Source: ZC4RG42 sp036676355
GTDB taxonomy: Bacteria > Pseudomonadota > Gammaproteobacteria > Burkholderiales > SG8-39
DNA length: 64,000 nt
NCBI GenBank assembly: GCA_036676355.1
Contig: JAKFDA010000097.1
Coordinates: 14,540-78,539 of the forward strand
Direction of reading: 5' to 3'
The notes beneath the pieces are model-generated. The model was not told where the DNA came from. It was given only the letters and a program-made list of their open reading frames with translations, and ran no database searches. The number at the start of each line of letters is the position of its first letter. The stretch's first letter is position 1. The position numbers and the translations under genes are program-made. Shown in pieces: positions 55,442-64,000 of the stretch.

Positions 55442-55634
55442 CCCAGCGTTTCCTGTTACTACAACATCGTTTTTCCCGACTTGGGCGAAAGCGGCCAGGA
55501 ATGTCCGATCGAGTTCCGGATACGGTCGCGCGCGCAGTTCGAGCGTGGACACGGCACAGCTGTGACGCAACCGTTTCGAACTTGCGATGCCCTTCGCCGC
55601 AGAACACCTTGACCAGAGCCTTCCCCTGACACTC

Positions 55635-58571
55635 ATGCCAGACGCTTCGCTACTGGTCACGATCCTCGCCCTGCCCTTCGCCGGCAGCGTGCTTGCCGCG
55701 TTGCTCCGGCACAACGCCCGCAATACGGAAGCCTGGCTGGCCGGCGCGATCGCACTCGCCGGTCTGATCATGGCGGCAATGTTTTTCCCCGAGATCGCCG
55801 GCGGCGGCGTGGTGCGCTATCAGGTCGAGTGGCTCCCCGCACTGGGACTCAATTTCGTTTTGCGACTGGACGGTTTCGCGTGGATGTTCGTCATGCTCGT
55901 GACGGGTATCGGCCTGCTGGTCGTGCTCTATGCGCGCTACTACATGTCGCCGGAAGATCCGGTGCCGCGCTTCTTTTCGTTCTTCCTTGGCTTCATGGGC
56001 TCGATGCTCGGCATCGTGCTGTCGGGCAATCTGATTCAGCTGGCCTTCTTCTGGGAGCTGACCAGCCTTTATTCCTTCCTGCTCATCGGCTACTGGCATC
56101 ACAACTCCAACGCACGCGACGGCGCGCGCATGGCGTTGACCGTGACGGCCGCCGGCGGCCTGTGTCTGTTCGCCGGTTTCCTGGTACTGGGCAGCATGGT
56201 CGGCAGTTACGATCTGGATCGCGTACTCGCATCGGGCGATCTCATTCGCTCGCACGAGCTTTATCTGCCGATGCTGATTCTCGTGCTGCTCGGCGCGCTG
56301 ACCAAAAGCGCGCAATTCCCGTTTCATTTCTGGCTGCCGCAGGCGATGGCCGCGCCGACGCCGGTGTCGGCCTATCTGCATTCGGCCACCATGGTCAAAG
56401 CCGGCGTCTTTCTGCTCGCGCGCCTGTGGCCGGTGATGGCCGGCACCGACGAGTGGACGTCGATTGTGGGAATGGCCGGACTCTGCACCCTGGTACTGGG
56501 CGCCTACATCGCGATATTCCAGAACGACCTCAAAGGCCTGCTGGCGTACTCGACCATAAGCCATCTCGGTCTTATTACGTTGCTGCTCGGTCTCGGCAGC
56601 CCGCTCGCCGCGGTGGCCGCGATTTTCCACATGATGAACCATGCGACCTTCAAGGCATCGCTCTTCATGGCGGCCGGCATCATCGATCACGAAACCGGCA
56701 CACGCGACATTCGTCGGTTGAACGGCCTTTATCGCTTCATGCCGATTACCGCAACGGCGGCGATGGTCGCCGCAGCTGCCATGGCGGGCGTACCGTTGCT
56801 CAACGGTTTTCTGTCGAAGGAGATGTTTTACGCTGAAGCCATTGCCGAGCATACCGGCTCCCTGGTCGATCAGGCGCTGCCTTATTTCGCCACGCTATGG
56901 GGGATATTCAGCGTCGCCTATTCATTGCGTTTTATTCACGGCGTATTTTTCGGCCCGGCGCCGGTGAACCTTCCGCGCGTGCCGCACGAGCCGCCGCGCT
57001 GGATGCGTCTGCCGGTCGAACTGCTGGTGCTGGCCTGCATCGTGGTCGGCGCAATCCCGTCGATAACGGTCGGACCGTTCCTCGACGCCGCGGCGCGCGC
57101 GGTGCTCGGCGCGGCCACGCCCACATACAGCCTGGCCGTCTGGCACGGCCTGACGTTACCGCTGCTGATGAGCGTTATCGCAATGATCGGTGGTGCAGCG
57201 CTTTACCTGGCGCTGCACAATTATCTTTCGCGCGGTCGCGACCGGCCGCCCTTGCTGAGCGGATTGAGTGCACGGCGCATTTTCGATACCGCCATGGTGA
57301 TCGTCTCCTGGCGCTGGGCCAGATCGCTCGAAGCGCTGCTCGGTACGCGTCGCCTCCAAGCGCAATTGCTGCTGGTGGTGTGCGTGACGATTGTCGCCGC
57401 GTTCTGGCCGCTCTATGCGCGTGGATTCGCACCGACGTTCACGATGACCAATATCGATGCCGCGTTCGCGCTGCTGTGGGCAATCGGCATCGTCTGTGCG
57501 ATCAGCGCGGCGTATCAAGCGAAATACCACCGACTCGCCGCGCTTATTCTCATGGGTGGCGCCGGCCTGGTGACCTGCATAACCTTCGTATGGCTTTCTG
57601 CGCCCGATCTCGCCTTGACGCAACTGCTGGTCGAGGTGGTCACCACCGTGCTGATCCTGCTCGGCCTGCGCTGGCTGCCGCAACGCAGAGCCGACGTTGT
57701 GTCGCCGGGCGAGGAAACGGCCGCTTACGAAACGGTTGCGCGCACGCGGCGCCTGCGCGACCTGGTAATCGCCATCGCAGCCGGCACAGGCCTGGCGATC
57801 ATCGCCTATGCAGCGATGACGCAACCGCCGACTGACGGCATCGCGCGGTATTTCATCGAACACGCTTATACGGAAGGCGGCGGCAGGAATATCGTCAACG
57901 TCATTCTGGTGGACTTCCGCGCCTTCGACACATTCGGCGAAATCACCGTGCTGGGCGTAGTCGCGCTGACCGTATTCGCACTGCTGCGCCGCTTCCGTCC
58001 GGCGCCGGACAGTATCGACAGGCCGGAACAACAACGCGGCATTCAAGCACGCAAGATGGACAACCCCGAACGCGAGAAGAGCGAAACGATTGCCGACTAC
58101 ATGATGATTCCTTCAGTGCTCATGCGGCTGCTGTTTCCGGTCATCACCGTGTTCGCGATCTATCTGTTCCTTCGCGGCCATGATCTGCCCGGCGGCGGTT
58201 TCGTCGCCGGCCTCGCCATGGCGATCGCATTCATCGTGCAATACATGGCGGGCGGCGCGCATTGGGTCGAAGCGCGCCTGAACATTCGACCCGTGATCTG
58301 GATCGCTCTCGGACTGCTGTGCGCGGCAACCACGGGCATGGGCGCATGGCTGGTCGGCTATCCCTTCCTCACTTCGCATTCGACGTACGCGCACGTCCCG
58401 CTGATCGGTACGCTGCCGTTCGCCAGCGCGCTGCTGTTCGATCTGGGCGTATTCATGCTCGTCGTCGGTGCAACAGTCTTGATGTTGATCGCACTCGCGC
58501 GCCAGTCGATCCGCAGCCATCGCACACCGCACACGCATTCCGCAATCACGACCATCATGAGAGAGCACTGA
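55635..58571 (+). CDS. mrpA: Mrp/Pha antiporter subunit A with fused B domain
   Basis: About 978 residues, ATG 55635 chosen because MPDASLLVTILALPF begins like other MrpA proteins; ATG 55587 is possible. It has many transmembrane helices. The NuoL-like core carries SATMVKAGVFLLARLWP and FHMMNHATFKASLFMAAG. A C-terminal MrpB-like domain (about residue 835 onwards) with VITVFAIYLFLRGHDLPGGGFVAGL is fused, so no separate mrpB exists. The complex exchanges Na+/K+ for protons, aiding pH and salt tolerance. First gene of a six-gene operon. Confidence 0.93.
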   Translation: MPDASLLVTILALPFAGSVLAALLRHNARNTEAWLAGAIALAGLIMAAMFFPEIAGGGVVRYQVEWLPALGLNFVLRLDGFAWMFVMLVTGIGLLVVLYARYYMSPEDPVPRFFSFFLGFMGSMLGIVLSGNLIQLAFFWELTSLYSFLLIGYWHHNSNARDGARMALTVTAAGGLCLFAGFLVLGSMVGSYDLDRVLASGDLIRSHELYLPMLILVLLGALTKSAQFPFHFWLPQAMAAPTPVSAYLHSATMVKAGVFLLARLWPVMAGTDEWTSIVGMAGLCTLVLGAYIAIFQNDLKGLLAYSTISHLGLITLLLGLGSPLAAVAAIFHMMNHATFKASLFMAAGIIDHETGTRDIRRLNGLYRFMPITATAAMVAAAAMAGVPLLNGFLSKEMFYAEAIAEHTGSLVDQALPYFATLWGIFSVAYSLRFIHGVFFGPAPVNLPRVPHEPPRWMRLPVELLVLACIVVGAIPSITVGPFLDAAARAVLGAATPTYSLAVWHGLTLPLLMSVIAMIGGAALYLALHNYLSRGRDRPPLLSGLSARRIFDTAMVIVSWRWARSLEALLGTRRLQAQLLLVVCVTIVAAFWPLYARGFAPTFTMTNIDAAFALLWAIGIVCAISAAYQAKYHRLAALILMGGAGLVTCITFVWLSAPDLALTQLLVEVVTTVLILLGLRWLPQRRADVVSPGEETAAYETVARTRRLRDLVIAIAAGTGLAIIAYAAMTQPPTDGIARYFIEHAYTEGGGRNIVNVILVDFRAFDTFGEITVLGVVALTVFALLRRFRPAPDSIDRPEQQRGIQARKMDNPEREKSETIADYMMIPSVLMRLLFPVITVFAIYLFLRGHDLPGGGFVAGLAMAIAFIVQYMAGGAHWVEARLNIRPVIWIALGLLCAATTGMGAWLVGYPFLTSHSTYAHVPLIGTLPFASALLFDLGVFMLVVGATVLMLIALARQSIRSHRTPHTHSAITTIMREH

Positions 58572-58915
58572 TGGAATTGATCGTCGCCCTGGGAATCGGC
58601 GTGCTGACCGGCTCGGGAGTGTGGCTGCTGCTCAGACCGCGCACCTACCAGGTGATCATCGGACTGTCGCTGCTCTCGTATGCGGTGAACCTGTTCATTT
58701 TCGGTATGGGCGGATTGCGCATGAATCTGCCGCCGGTGCTCCGGCAAGCCGCTGCCGGTGATCCCGCGCAATACGTCGATCCCATTCCCCAAGCGCTGGT
58801 GCTGACCGCCATCGTGATCAGCTTTGCGATGACGGCGCTGTTTCTCGTCGTCCTACTGGCTGCCCGCGGCCTCACCGGGACCGACCACGTCGACGGCAGG
58901 GAACCGAAAGCATGA
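58571..58915 (+). CDS. mrpC: Mrp/Pha antiporter subunit C
   Basis: 114 residues, three transmembrane helices, NuoK-like: VLTGSGVWLLLRPRTYQVIIGLSLLSYAVNLFIF and PQALVLTAIVISFAMTALFLVVLLAA. The ATG shares one base with the mrpA stop. It is the K-like subunit of the antiporter complex. Confidence 0.93.
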   Translation: MELIVALGIGVLTGSGVWLLLRPRTYQVIIGLSLLSYAVNLFIFGMGGLRMNLPPVLRQAAAGDPAQYVDPIPQALVLTAIVISFAMTALFLVVLLAARGLTGTDHVDGREPKA

Positions 58916-60537
58916 GCGTGCTCGATCATCTGATCATCGCGCCAGTGCTGCTGCCGCTGGTGACAGCCGGGCTGATGCTGCTGCTGGGAGAGCAACGACG
59001 CTCATTGAAAGCAGCCGTCAATCTCGCCTCCACCGTCGCGCTGCTCGGCATCGCAATCGTGCTCCTGCGTCAGGCCGATGCGCCGTCTCTCAGCGGCGCG
59101 GCCAACGTCGGCGTTTATCTGCTCGGCAACTGGCCTGCGCCGTTCGGCATCGTGCTGGTGCTGGACCGCCTGTCCGCGCTCATGCTGGTGCTGACCGGCA
59201 TCCTGGCCATCGCCTCGCTGGTGTTTTCGCTGGCGCGCTGGCATCGCGCAGGCACCCACTTTCACCCGCTGTTCCAACTGCAGTTGATGGGCCTCAACGG
59301 CGCGTTCCTCACCGGCGACCTGTTCAACTTGTTCGTATTCTTCGAAGTGCTGCTGGCGGCCTCCTACGGTTTGCTTCTGCACGGGTCGAGCACGGCGCGC
59401 GTCAAAGCCGCGTTGCATTACATCGTCATCAACCTCGCAGCGTCGAGCCTGTTTCTGATCGGCGTAAGCCTGATGTACAACGTCACCGGCACATTGAACA
59501 TGGCCGATCTCGCTGTTCGCATTCCCGCTGTTGCCGACAGCGACCGGATGCTGGTCGAGGCGGCCGGCGCCATCCTCGGCATCGCCTTTCTCATCAAGGC
59601 CGGCATGTGGCCGCTCTGCTTCTGGCTGCCGACGACCTATGCGGCCGCGAGCCCGCCGGTTGCCGCGCTGTTCGCGATCATGAGCAAGGTCGGCATCTAT
59701 GTCGTCATCCGGGTATGGCTGCTGCTGTTCGGCGAGGAAACCGGCACCTCCGCGCTGTTCGGCAGCGACTGGCTGCTGTACGGGGGCGTCATGACTATCG
59801 TATTCGGCTCGATCGGCGTGCTGGCCTCGCAGGACATGGCGCGGCTCGCCGGCTACAGCCTGCTGATATCGACCGGCACGCTGCTCGCCGTGATCGCAAC
59901 GGGCAACACGAGCGTCACCGGCAGCGCGCTGTTCTATCTGATCAGCTCGACGCTTGCCATCAGCGCGTTCTTTCTGCTGCTGGAATTGGTCGAGCGCGGC
60001 CGCACCGCCGGCGCCGACCTGCTCGCCGTCACGATGGAAGTTTTCGGTGACGACGATTTCGCCGAAGATGAAGTCGGCATCGCCATTCCCGCAACCATGG
60101 CGGTACTCGGCATCAGCTTTATCTGCTGCGCATTGCTGCTGGCGGGCCTGCCGCCGCTGTCGGGTTTCATCGCCAAGTTCGCGTTGCTGAGTGCGCTGTT
60201 CGAACCCGCCGCGCTCGACGCCGCGCCCAACGCCACACCGACCACGGCCTGGCTGTTGCTCGGCGTGATCGTGACCTCCGGCCTGACCATCCTCATCGCC
60301 ATGATGCGCGCGGGAATCAAGACATTCTGGGCGCCGCTCAACCGCACCGTGCCGCGCGTGCGATTCATCGAGGTGACGCCGGTCATCGTGCTGCTGCTGG
60401 CATGCGCAACCCTGACCGTTCAGGCCGGCCCTGCCATGCGCTACATGCAGGCTACAGCGGCGACATTGCATACGCCGCACAGCTACGTCAACGACGTGCT
60501 GTCAAAGCCGCAAATTCCCGGCAAGGGAGGTTCATGA
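58912..60537 (+). CDS. mrpD: Mrp/Pha antiporter subunit D
   Basis: 541 residues, about fourteen helices, in the NuoM/N-like family. FFEVLLAASYGLLLHG and FLIKAGMWPLCFWLPTTYAAASPPVAALFAIMSKVGIYV are typical. It overlaps mrpC by four bases. Its antiporter-like fold forms part of the ion pathway. Confidence 0.94.
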   Translation: MSVLDHLIIAPVLLPLVTAGLMLLLGEQRRSLKAAVNLASTVALLGIAIVLLRQADAPSLSGAANVGVYLLGNWPAPFGIVLVLDRLSALMLVLTGILAIASLVFSLARWHRAGTHFHPLFQLQLMGLNGAFLTGDLFNLFVFFEVLLAASYGLLLHGSSTARVKAALHYIVINLAASSLFLIGVSLMYNVTGTLNMADLAVRIPAVADSDRMLVEAAGAILGIAFLIKAGMWPLCFWLPTTYAAASPPVAALFAIMSKVGIYVVIRVWLLLFGEETGTSALFGSDWLLYGGVMTIVFGSIGVLASQDMARLAGYSLLISTGTLLAVIATGNTSVTGSALFYLISSTLAISAFFLLLELVERGRTAGADLLAVTMEVFGDDDFAEDEVGIAIPATMAVLGISFICCALLLAGLPPLSGFIAKFALLSALFEPAALDAAPNATPTTAWLLLGVIVTSGLTILIAMMRAGIKTFWAPLNRTVPRVRFIEVTPVIVLLLACATLTVQAGPAMRYMQATAATLHTPHSYVNDVLSKPQIPGKGGS

Positions 60538-61022
60538 CGCGCTGGCTACCCTATCCGCTGATGTCGGCCGCATTGTTCATCATGTGGCTGCTGCTCAACC
60601 AAAGCGTTGCGCCGGCTCACCTCGTTGCGGGCGCGCTGCTGGCGCTCGGCGGCCCGCTCGCATTGGGCGTGCTGGAATTGCCGCGCGCGAGCATCGGACG
60701 ATTGCGGGCCTTCGTCCAACTGGCGTGGCTGGTACTCGTCGACATCGTGCGTTCGAATAACGCCGTCGCGTACATTATTATGCGTCCGGCTCATCCGCGC
60801 CGGACTTCCGGCTTCGTCGAGATTCCGCTCGATCTGCGCGATCGCTACGGTCTGACGACCCTGGCCATCATCATCACGTCCACGCCCGGCACGCTTTGGG
60901 CGAATTACGATTCAACGACCGGCGTCATGACCTTGCATGTGCTCGATCTCGTCGACGAAGAGGCATGGGTCAATCGCATCAAACAGCGGTATGAAAGTTT
61001 GCTGGTGGAGATTTTCGAATGA
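60534..61022 (+). CDS. mrpE: Mrp/Pha antiporter subunit E
   Basis: 162 residues with two to three N-terminal helices and a soluble part containing LTTLAIIITSTPGTLWANYD, the conserved MrpE core. GGAGG precedes the ATG, which overlaps the mrpD stop by four bases. Confidence 0.92.
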   Translation: MTRWLPYPLMSAALFIMWLLLNQSVAPAHLVAGALLALGGPLALGVLELPRASIGRLRAFVQLAWLVLVDIVRSNNAVAYIIMRPAHPRRTSGFVEIPLDLRDRYGLTTLAIIITSTPGTLWANYDSTTGVMTLHVLDLVDEEAWVNRIKQRYESLLVEIFE

Positions 61023-61300
61023 TCGCAACGATGCTCATATGGTCCGTCACCGTAGCGCAGATTCTGCTCACGCTGGCGATGGCATGCGCAACCTTCCGTC
61101 TGGTTCGGGGGCCGAGAGCGCAGGATCGGATTCTCGGGCTGGATACGTTCTATGTGAACGGCATGCTGCTGCTGGTCACGTTCGGCATACGCTCCGGCAG
61201 TACGCTCTACTTTGAAGCTGCCCTGGCCATCGCCCTGCTCGGTTTCGTCGCGACAGTGGCGCTGGCGAAATTTCTGATACGCGGCGAGGTGATCGAATGA
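61019..61300 (+). CDS. mrpF: Mrp/Pha antiporter subunit F
   Basis: 93 residues, three transmembrane helices: TFRLVRGPRAQDRILGLDTF is the conserved core, and ALLGFVATVALAKFLIRGEVIE ends the protein. Overlaps mrpE by four bases. Confidence 0.92.
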   Translation: MIATMLIWSVTVAQILLTLAMACATFRLVRGPRAQDRILGLDTFYVNGMLLLVTFGIRSGSTLYFEAALAIALLGFVATVALAKFLIRGEVIE

Positions 61301-61617
61301 CCGCGGCGAGCGAATTGCCGGCCTGGGCTGCGCTGCTCACCGCATTCCTACTCCTGCTAGGTGCCGGATTGGCCTTCACCGGCTCGCTGGGCTTGCTCCG
61401 GCTGAAAACATTTTACGATCGCGTCCACGCCCCCACGCTCGGCACCACACTCGGCACGGGCAGCATTCTGATCGCCTCGATGCTGTTCTTCAGCGTGCTC
61501 GAAACCCGCTTCGTGATACATGAAATCCTGATCGCCGTATTCGTCACCGTTACCACGCCGGTGACGCTGGTGCTGCTGGTGCGTGCAGCCATATTTCGCG
61601 ACCGGCGAGAGAGATAA
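61297..61617 (+). CDS. mrpG: Mrp/Pha antiporter subunit G
   Basis: 106 residues, three transmembrane helices: GSLGLLRLKTFYDRVHAPTLGTTLGTGSILIASML is characteristic of MrpG. Overlaps mrpF by four bases. Last gene of mrpABCDEFG as a six-gene set with fused AB. Confidence 0.93.
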   Translation: MTAASELPAWAALLTAFLLLLGAGLAFTGSLGLLRLKTFYDRVHAPTLGTTLGTGSILIASMLFFSVLETRFVIHEILIAVFVTVTTPVTLVLLVRAAIFRDRRER

Positions 61618-61684
61618 AGCCCTGCGCGCTGTGCTCGGCACGCGTACACGGTAGGCTTCTCAACCTTTCCACTGCGCCAAACAA

Positions 61685-61712
61685 AAACGCCCCACGAGGG
61701 GGCGTTGTTGTT
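61685..61712. terminator. Terminator between mrpG and tRNA-Ser
   Basis: AACGCCCC-ACGAG-GGGGCGTT hairpin with a run of A on the left and T-rich sequence on the right. It serves converging units: mrp on plus and tRNA-Ser on minus. Confidence 0.8.
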
Positions 61713-61805
61713 TGGCGGAGAGCGAGGGATTCGAACCCTCGATACGGTTTTTGACCATATACTCCCTTAGCAGGGGAGCGCCTTCGACCACTCGGCCAGC
61801 TCTCC
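61713..61805 (-). tRNA. tRNA-Ser (GCT)
   Basis: A 93-base class II tRNA with long variable arm and encoded CCA. Acceptor GGAGAGC/GCTCTCC. Anticodon stem CTCCC/GGGAG with loop CTGCTAA gives anticodon GCT. Confidence 0.95.
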
Positions 61806-61886
61806 GAATCGGCGCCGATGTTACGTGGTCCGCCCCATCGGGTCAAACCTCCACACCAACCTTTCAGGCACGGCGCATGCGCGCTT

Positions 61887-63113
61887 TTACGCCTCCTGCT
61901 CCAATCCGAACTCCTTGTGCAGCACACGCACTGCGAGTTCCATGTATTTCTCGTCCACCACGACCGAAATCTTGATTTCGGAAGTGGAGATCATGCGGAT
62001 GTTGATACCTTCTTCCGCGAGCGTGCGGAACATCCGGCTGGCGATGCCGACGTGCGAACGCATGCCGACGCCGACCATCGAGACCTTGCACACCTTGTTG
62101 TCGCCGACGATGCTCCGCGCACCGATGTGCGTTTGCACTTTCTGCGCAATTTCCATCGCCTTGCCGTAATCGCCGCGAGGAATCGTGAAGGAGAAATCCG
62201 TCGTGTCGTCCACGCCGGCGTTCTGGATAATCATGTCGACGTCGATATTCGAATCCGCGATCGGGCCGAGAATCGCGTAAGCGATACCGGGGCGATCCGG
62301 CACGCCGGTCACGGTGATTTTCGCTTCGTCGCGACTGAACGCGATGCCCGAAATGACAGCCTTTTCCATCTTTTCGTCTTCCTCGAAAGTAATCAGCGTG
62401 CCGTCGCCTTCGTCCTGAAAGCTGGAGAGCACACGCAGGCGCACCTTGTATTTGCCTGCGAATTCAACTGCGCGGATCTGCAATACCTTGGAGCCGAGGC
62501 TCGCCATTTCGAGCATTTCCTCGAAAGTGATCGTCTTCAGCCGACGCGCCTCCGGAACGATGCGCGGATCGGTCGTATAGACCCCGTCCACATCGGTATA
62601 GATATGGCATTCATCGGCTTTGAGCGCCGCGGCCAGCGCGACAGCCGACGTGTCGGAGCCGCCGCGACCCAGCGTGGTGATGTCGCCCTGCGCGTCCATG
62701 CCTTGAAAACCGGCGACGACGGGAATGCAGCCATCGTCGAGGTCCTGGCGTAAGCGCTCCTCATCGATGGCCTGGATGCGCGCTTTGGTATGCGCGTTGT
62801 CGGTGAGAACCCTGACTTGGGCGCCGGTATAGCTTTTCGCTTTCAGCCCCAGATCCATCAATGCCATTGACAATAGAGCGATCGTGACCTGCTCTCCGGT
62901 CGAGGCGATCACGTCGAGTTCGCGCGGATCAGGCTGCGCCTGAATCTCCCTGGCGAGTGCGAGCAGGCGATTCGTTTCGCCCGACATGGCGGAAAGCACC
63001 ACGACGAGGTCGTGCCCCATCGCTTTCCAGCGAGCGGCGCGCTGTGCCACGGCTTTGATGCGCTCGACGCTGCCCACCGAAGTGCCGCCGAATTTCTGGA
63101 CGATCAGTGCCAT
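61887..63113 (-). CDS. lysC: Aspartokinase
   Basis: Phosphorylates aspartate, the first step to lysine, threonine, methionine and diaminopimelate. 408 residues. KFGGTSVGS starts the kinase domain; GRGGSDTSAVALAAAL and the TDVDGVYTTDPR segment complete it. Two ACT regions follow (from about 265), including VSMVGVGMRSHVGIASRMF, which in relatives bind lysine and threonine for feedback control. Single-domain aspartokinase, no fused homoserine dehydrogenase. It is alone, with tRNA-Ser just downstream on the same strand. Confidence 0.96.
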   Translation of the reverse strand: MALIVQKFGGTSVGSVERIKAVAQRAARWKAMGHDLVVVLSAMSGETNRLLALAREIQAQPDPRELDVIASTGEQVTIALLSMALMDLGLKAKSYTGAQVRVLTDNAHTKARIQAIDEERLRQDLDDGCIPVVAGFQGMDAQGDITTLGRGGSDTSAVALAAALKADECHIYTDVDGVYTTDPRIVPEARRLKTITFEEMLEMASLGSKVLQIRAVEFAGKYKVRLRVLSSFQDEGDGTLITFEEDEKMEKAVISGIAFSRDEAKITVTGVPDRPGIAYAILGPIADSNIDVDMIIQNAGVDDTTDFSFTIPRGDYGKAMEIAQKVQTHIGARSIVGDNKVCKVSMVGVGMRSHVGIASRMFRTLAEEGINIRMISTSEIKISVVVDEKYMELAVRVLHKEFGLEQEA

Positions 63114-63278
63114 ACAGAGTCCGAAAAAAGTCGTAATTCTAGCCGATTACGAGCCGTTGTCGCAGCCGCAAAGCGCACGGCGGCGCACTGTTTTGCGGGC
63201 GCAATGCACCCGCCCCGCCATGGCGCCTATGCTACGATTGGCGCGCGCTTCAAGAAGAATGCGTCTGGAGACGAGAAG

Positions 63279-63593
63279 ATGAAACTCTTCAATTTCGCGG
63301 TGAATCCCAAGGAAGTCCGCCAAAAGCTCGGGCTCAATCAGGAAGAGTTCTGGACCAAGATCGGCGTCACCCAAAGTGGCGGTTCCCGCTATGAGAGCGG
63401 CCGCTCGATGCCCAAGCCGGTACGCGAGCTCTTGCGGCTGGTGCACGTGGAAAAGCTCGATCTCAGCAAAGTGAAGAAAGAGGATTTCGAAATCATCGAA
63501 TACCTCAAGAACGAGCAGCCTGATCTCTATCGCAACCTGCGCAAGGTGGCCAAATCCAGACGTCGCAAGGACGCCGGCCCGGAAGAAGGCTGA
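63279..63593 (+). CDS. Small HTH DNA-binding protein
   Basis: About 104 residues. NPKEVRQKLGLNQEEFWTKIGVTQSGGSRYESGRSMPKPVRELLRLVH is a Cro/Xre-like helix-turn-helix, and the C-terminus is basic (KVAKSRRRKDAG). GGAGACGAGAAG precedes the ATG. Similar small regulators are common in betaproteobacteria; target unknown. No neighbour is cotranscribed. Confidence 0.8.
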   Translation: MKLFNFAVNPKEVRQKLGLNQEEFWTKIGVTQSGGSRYESGRSMPKPVRELLRLVHVEKLDLSKVKKEDFEIIEYLKNEQPDLYRNLRKVAKSRRRKDAGPEEG

Positions 63594-63727
63594 GCGCACC
63601 ATCTCTCAGTCGCCCCGTGCTGGCGCAGTCGGGCCCAATCGGAAGCACGGTTGCAGAACGCGCGGACGAAGCGCTCGTATCTAGCATGCCTCTCCTAGTA
63701 ATGGAGCGGCTGGCGAACTTCAAGGAA

Positions 63728-64000
63728 TCATCTGCTTTCGAGAAGCGGGATACGTGAGAGAGTAAGCCGACGTAGTTCGTCAAGCGGAACACGCTCGGCG
63801 TTCAGCGCCGGTTCGATCCCGGGAGCCCTCACTAGTAACATAGTATCCAATGAACCTTCTAGATGCCCCACAGCAAGTTGCGCTGAGGTTGGATTTGAAT
63901 GCTTGCGCATGAGGCGCGACCCATGGTCTCCGTGGAGAACGATTGACACGTTGTCACGCCCCACGGCCCGATCTATGGTATCGATGATGGTTAGTAGACG
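63728..64000 (-). CDS. Sulfatase/alkaline phosphatase-fold protein, C-terminal part only
   Basis: The frame is open from the right edge: 90 residues ending at 63728. LLTIIDTIDRAVGRDNVSIVLHGDHGSRL contains the Asp-His pair of the sulfatase/phosphoethanolamine-transferase superfamily metal site. Such membrane enzymes often modify or help make surface polysaccharides. Codons ATA and CTA and lower GC set it apart from neighbours, suggesting a laterally acquired surface-glycan locus beyond the window. Confidence 0.65.
   Translation of the reverse strand, partial: RLLTIIDTIDRAVGRDNVSIVLHGDHGSRLMRKHSNPTSAQLAVGHLEGSLDTMLLVRAPGIEPALNAERVPLDELRRLTLSRIPLLESR

Noticed and set aside
59002..60480. A 492-codon open frame opposite mrpD
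   Set aside because: It is rich in Gln, Arg and Ala with no domain; the plus strand encodes an intact transporter subunit.
61887..62500. A possible internal start making a separate aspartokinase beta subunit
   Set aside because: Some aspartokinases have this, but I see no convincing ribosome site before an internal ATG here.
63505..63792. A 95-codon frame overlapping the HTH gene and the sulfatase end
   Set aside because: It overlaps two better supported frames and has no motif.

Overview
The window looks like chromosome of a high-GC betaproteobacterium, probably Burkholderiales or a close relative. The main evidence is the gene order mdh / sdhCDAB-sdhE-gltA-sucA-sucB-lpdA-zapE, with mdh divergent from sdhC and acnA downstream of mdh. 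No rRNA, transposase, phage gene or CRISPR array is visible. Both ends cut genes: acs lacks its last few codons at the left edge, and a sulfatase-like gene lacks its 5' part at the right edge.

Region 1 (1-22,000) is central carbon metabolism. It holds acs, a SET-domain protein methyltransferase, fumC, a GlcG/HbpS-like protein, and the TCA gene block on the minus strand (sdhC back to zapE). Divergent to it are mdh and acnA, followed by a cold-shock gene. The 410-base sdhC/mdh spacer carries a CRP/FNR-type palindrome and a good sigma70-like promoter. Operon spacers carry palindromic repeats, and a 285-base segment bounded by inverted repeats lies between the SET gene and fumC.

Region 2 (22,000-43,900) mixes signalling, accessory enzymes and stress genes. 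It contains a PAS histidine kinase behind an HD-GYP protein; a carboxymuconolactone-decarboxylase-like gene with a mandelate-racemase-like enzyme; a patatin, a methyltransferase-like membrane protein and an unknown secreted protein; zwf; two ferritin-like proteins; two Gly/Ser-rich exported proteins; a BON protein with a long Gly/Gln/Tyr/Ser-rich region; a CBS protein; folE; and an AI-2E-family transporter.

Region 3 (40,700-49,650, minus strand) reads as one five-gene signalling operon. It starts with a soluble hybrid kinase of about 1,904 residues built on some ten tandem HAMP repeats of 92 residues, with a GAF domain and three receiver domains. A second hybrid kinase, a small winged-helix-like protein and two DUF5985-like membrane proteins follow with overlapping or nearly overlapping ends. 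It is the most distinctive locus here.

Region 4 (50,000-64,000) holds a cupin, a second AI-2E-family transporter, tRNA-Arg(ACG), a cardiolipin-synthase-like phospholipase D, guanine deaminase, a six-gene Mrp/Pha cation/proton antiporter operon with fused A and B subunits, tRNA-Ser(GCT), lysC, a small HTH regulator, and the 3' end of a sulfatase-fold gene whose codon use differs from its neighbours. I saw no clear new defence or mobile system. The best candidates for something undescribed are the HAMP-array operon, the BON/ferritin/secreted-protein stress cluster and the inverted-repeat element.
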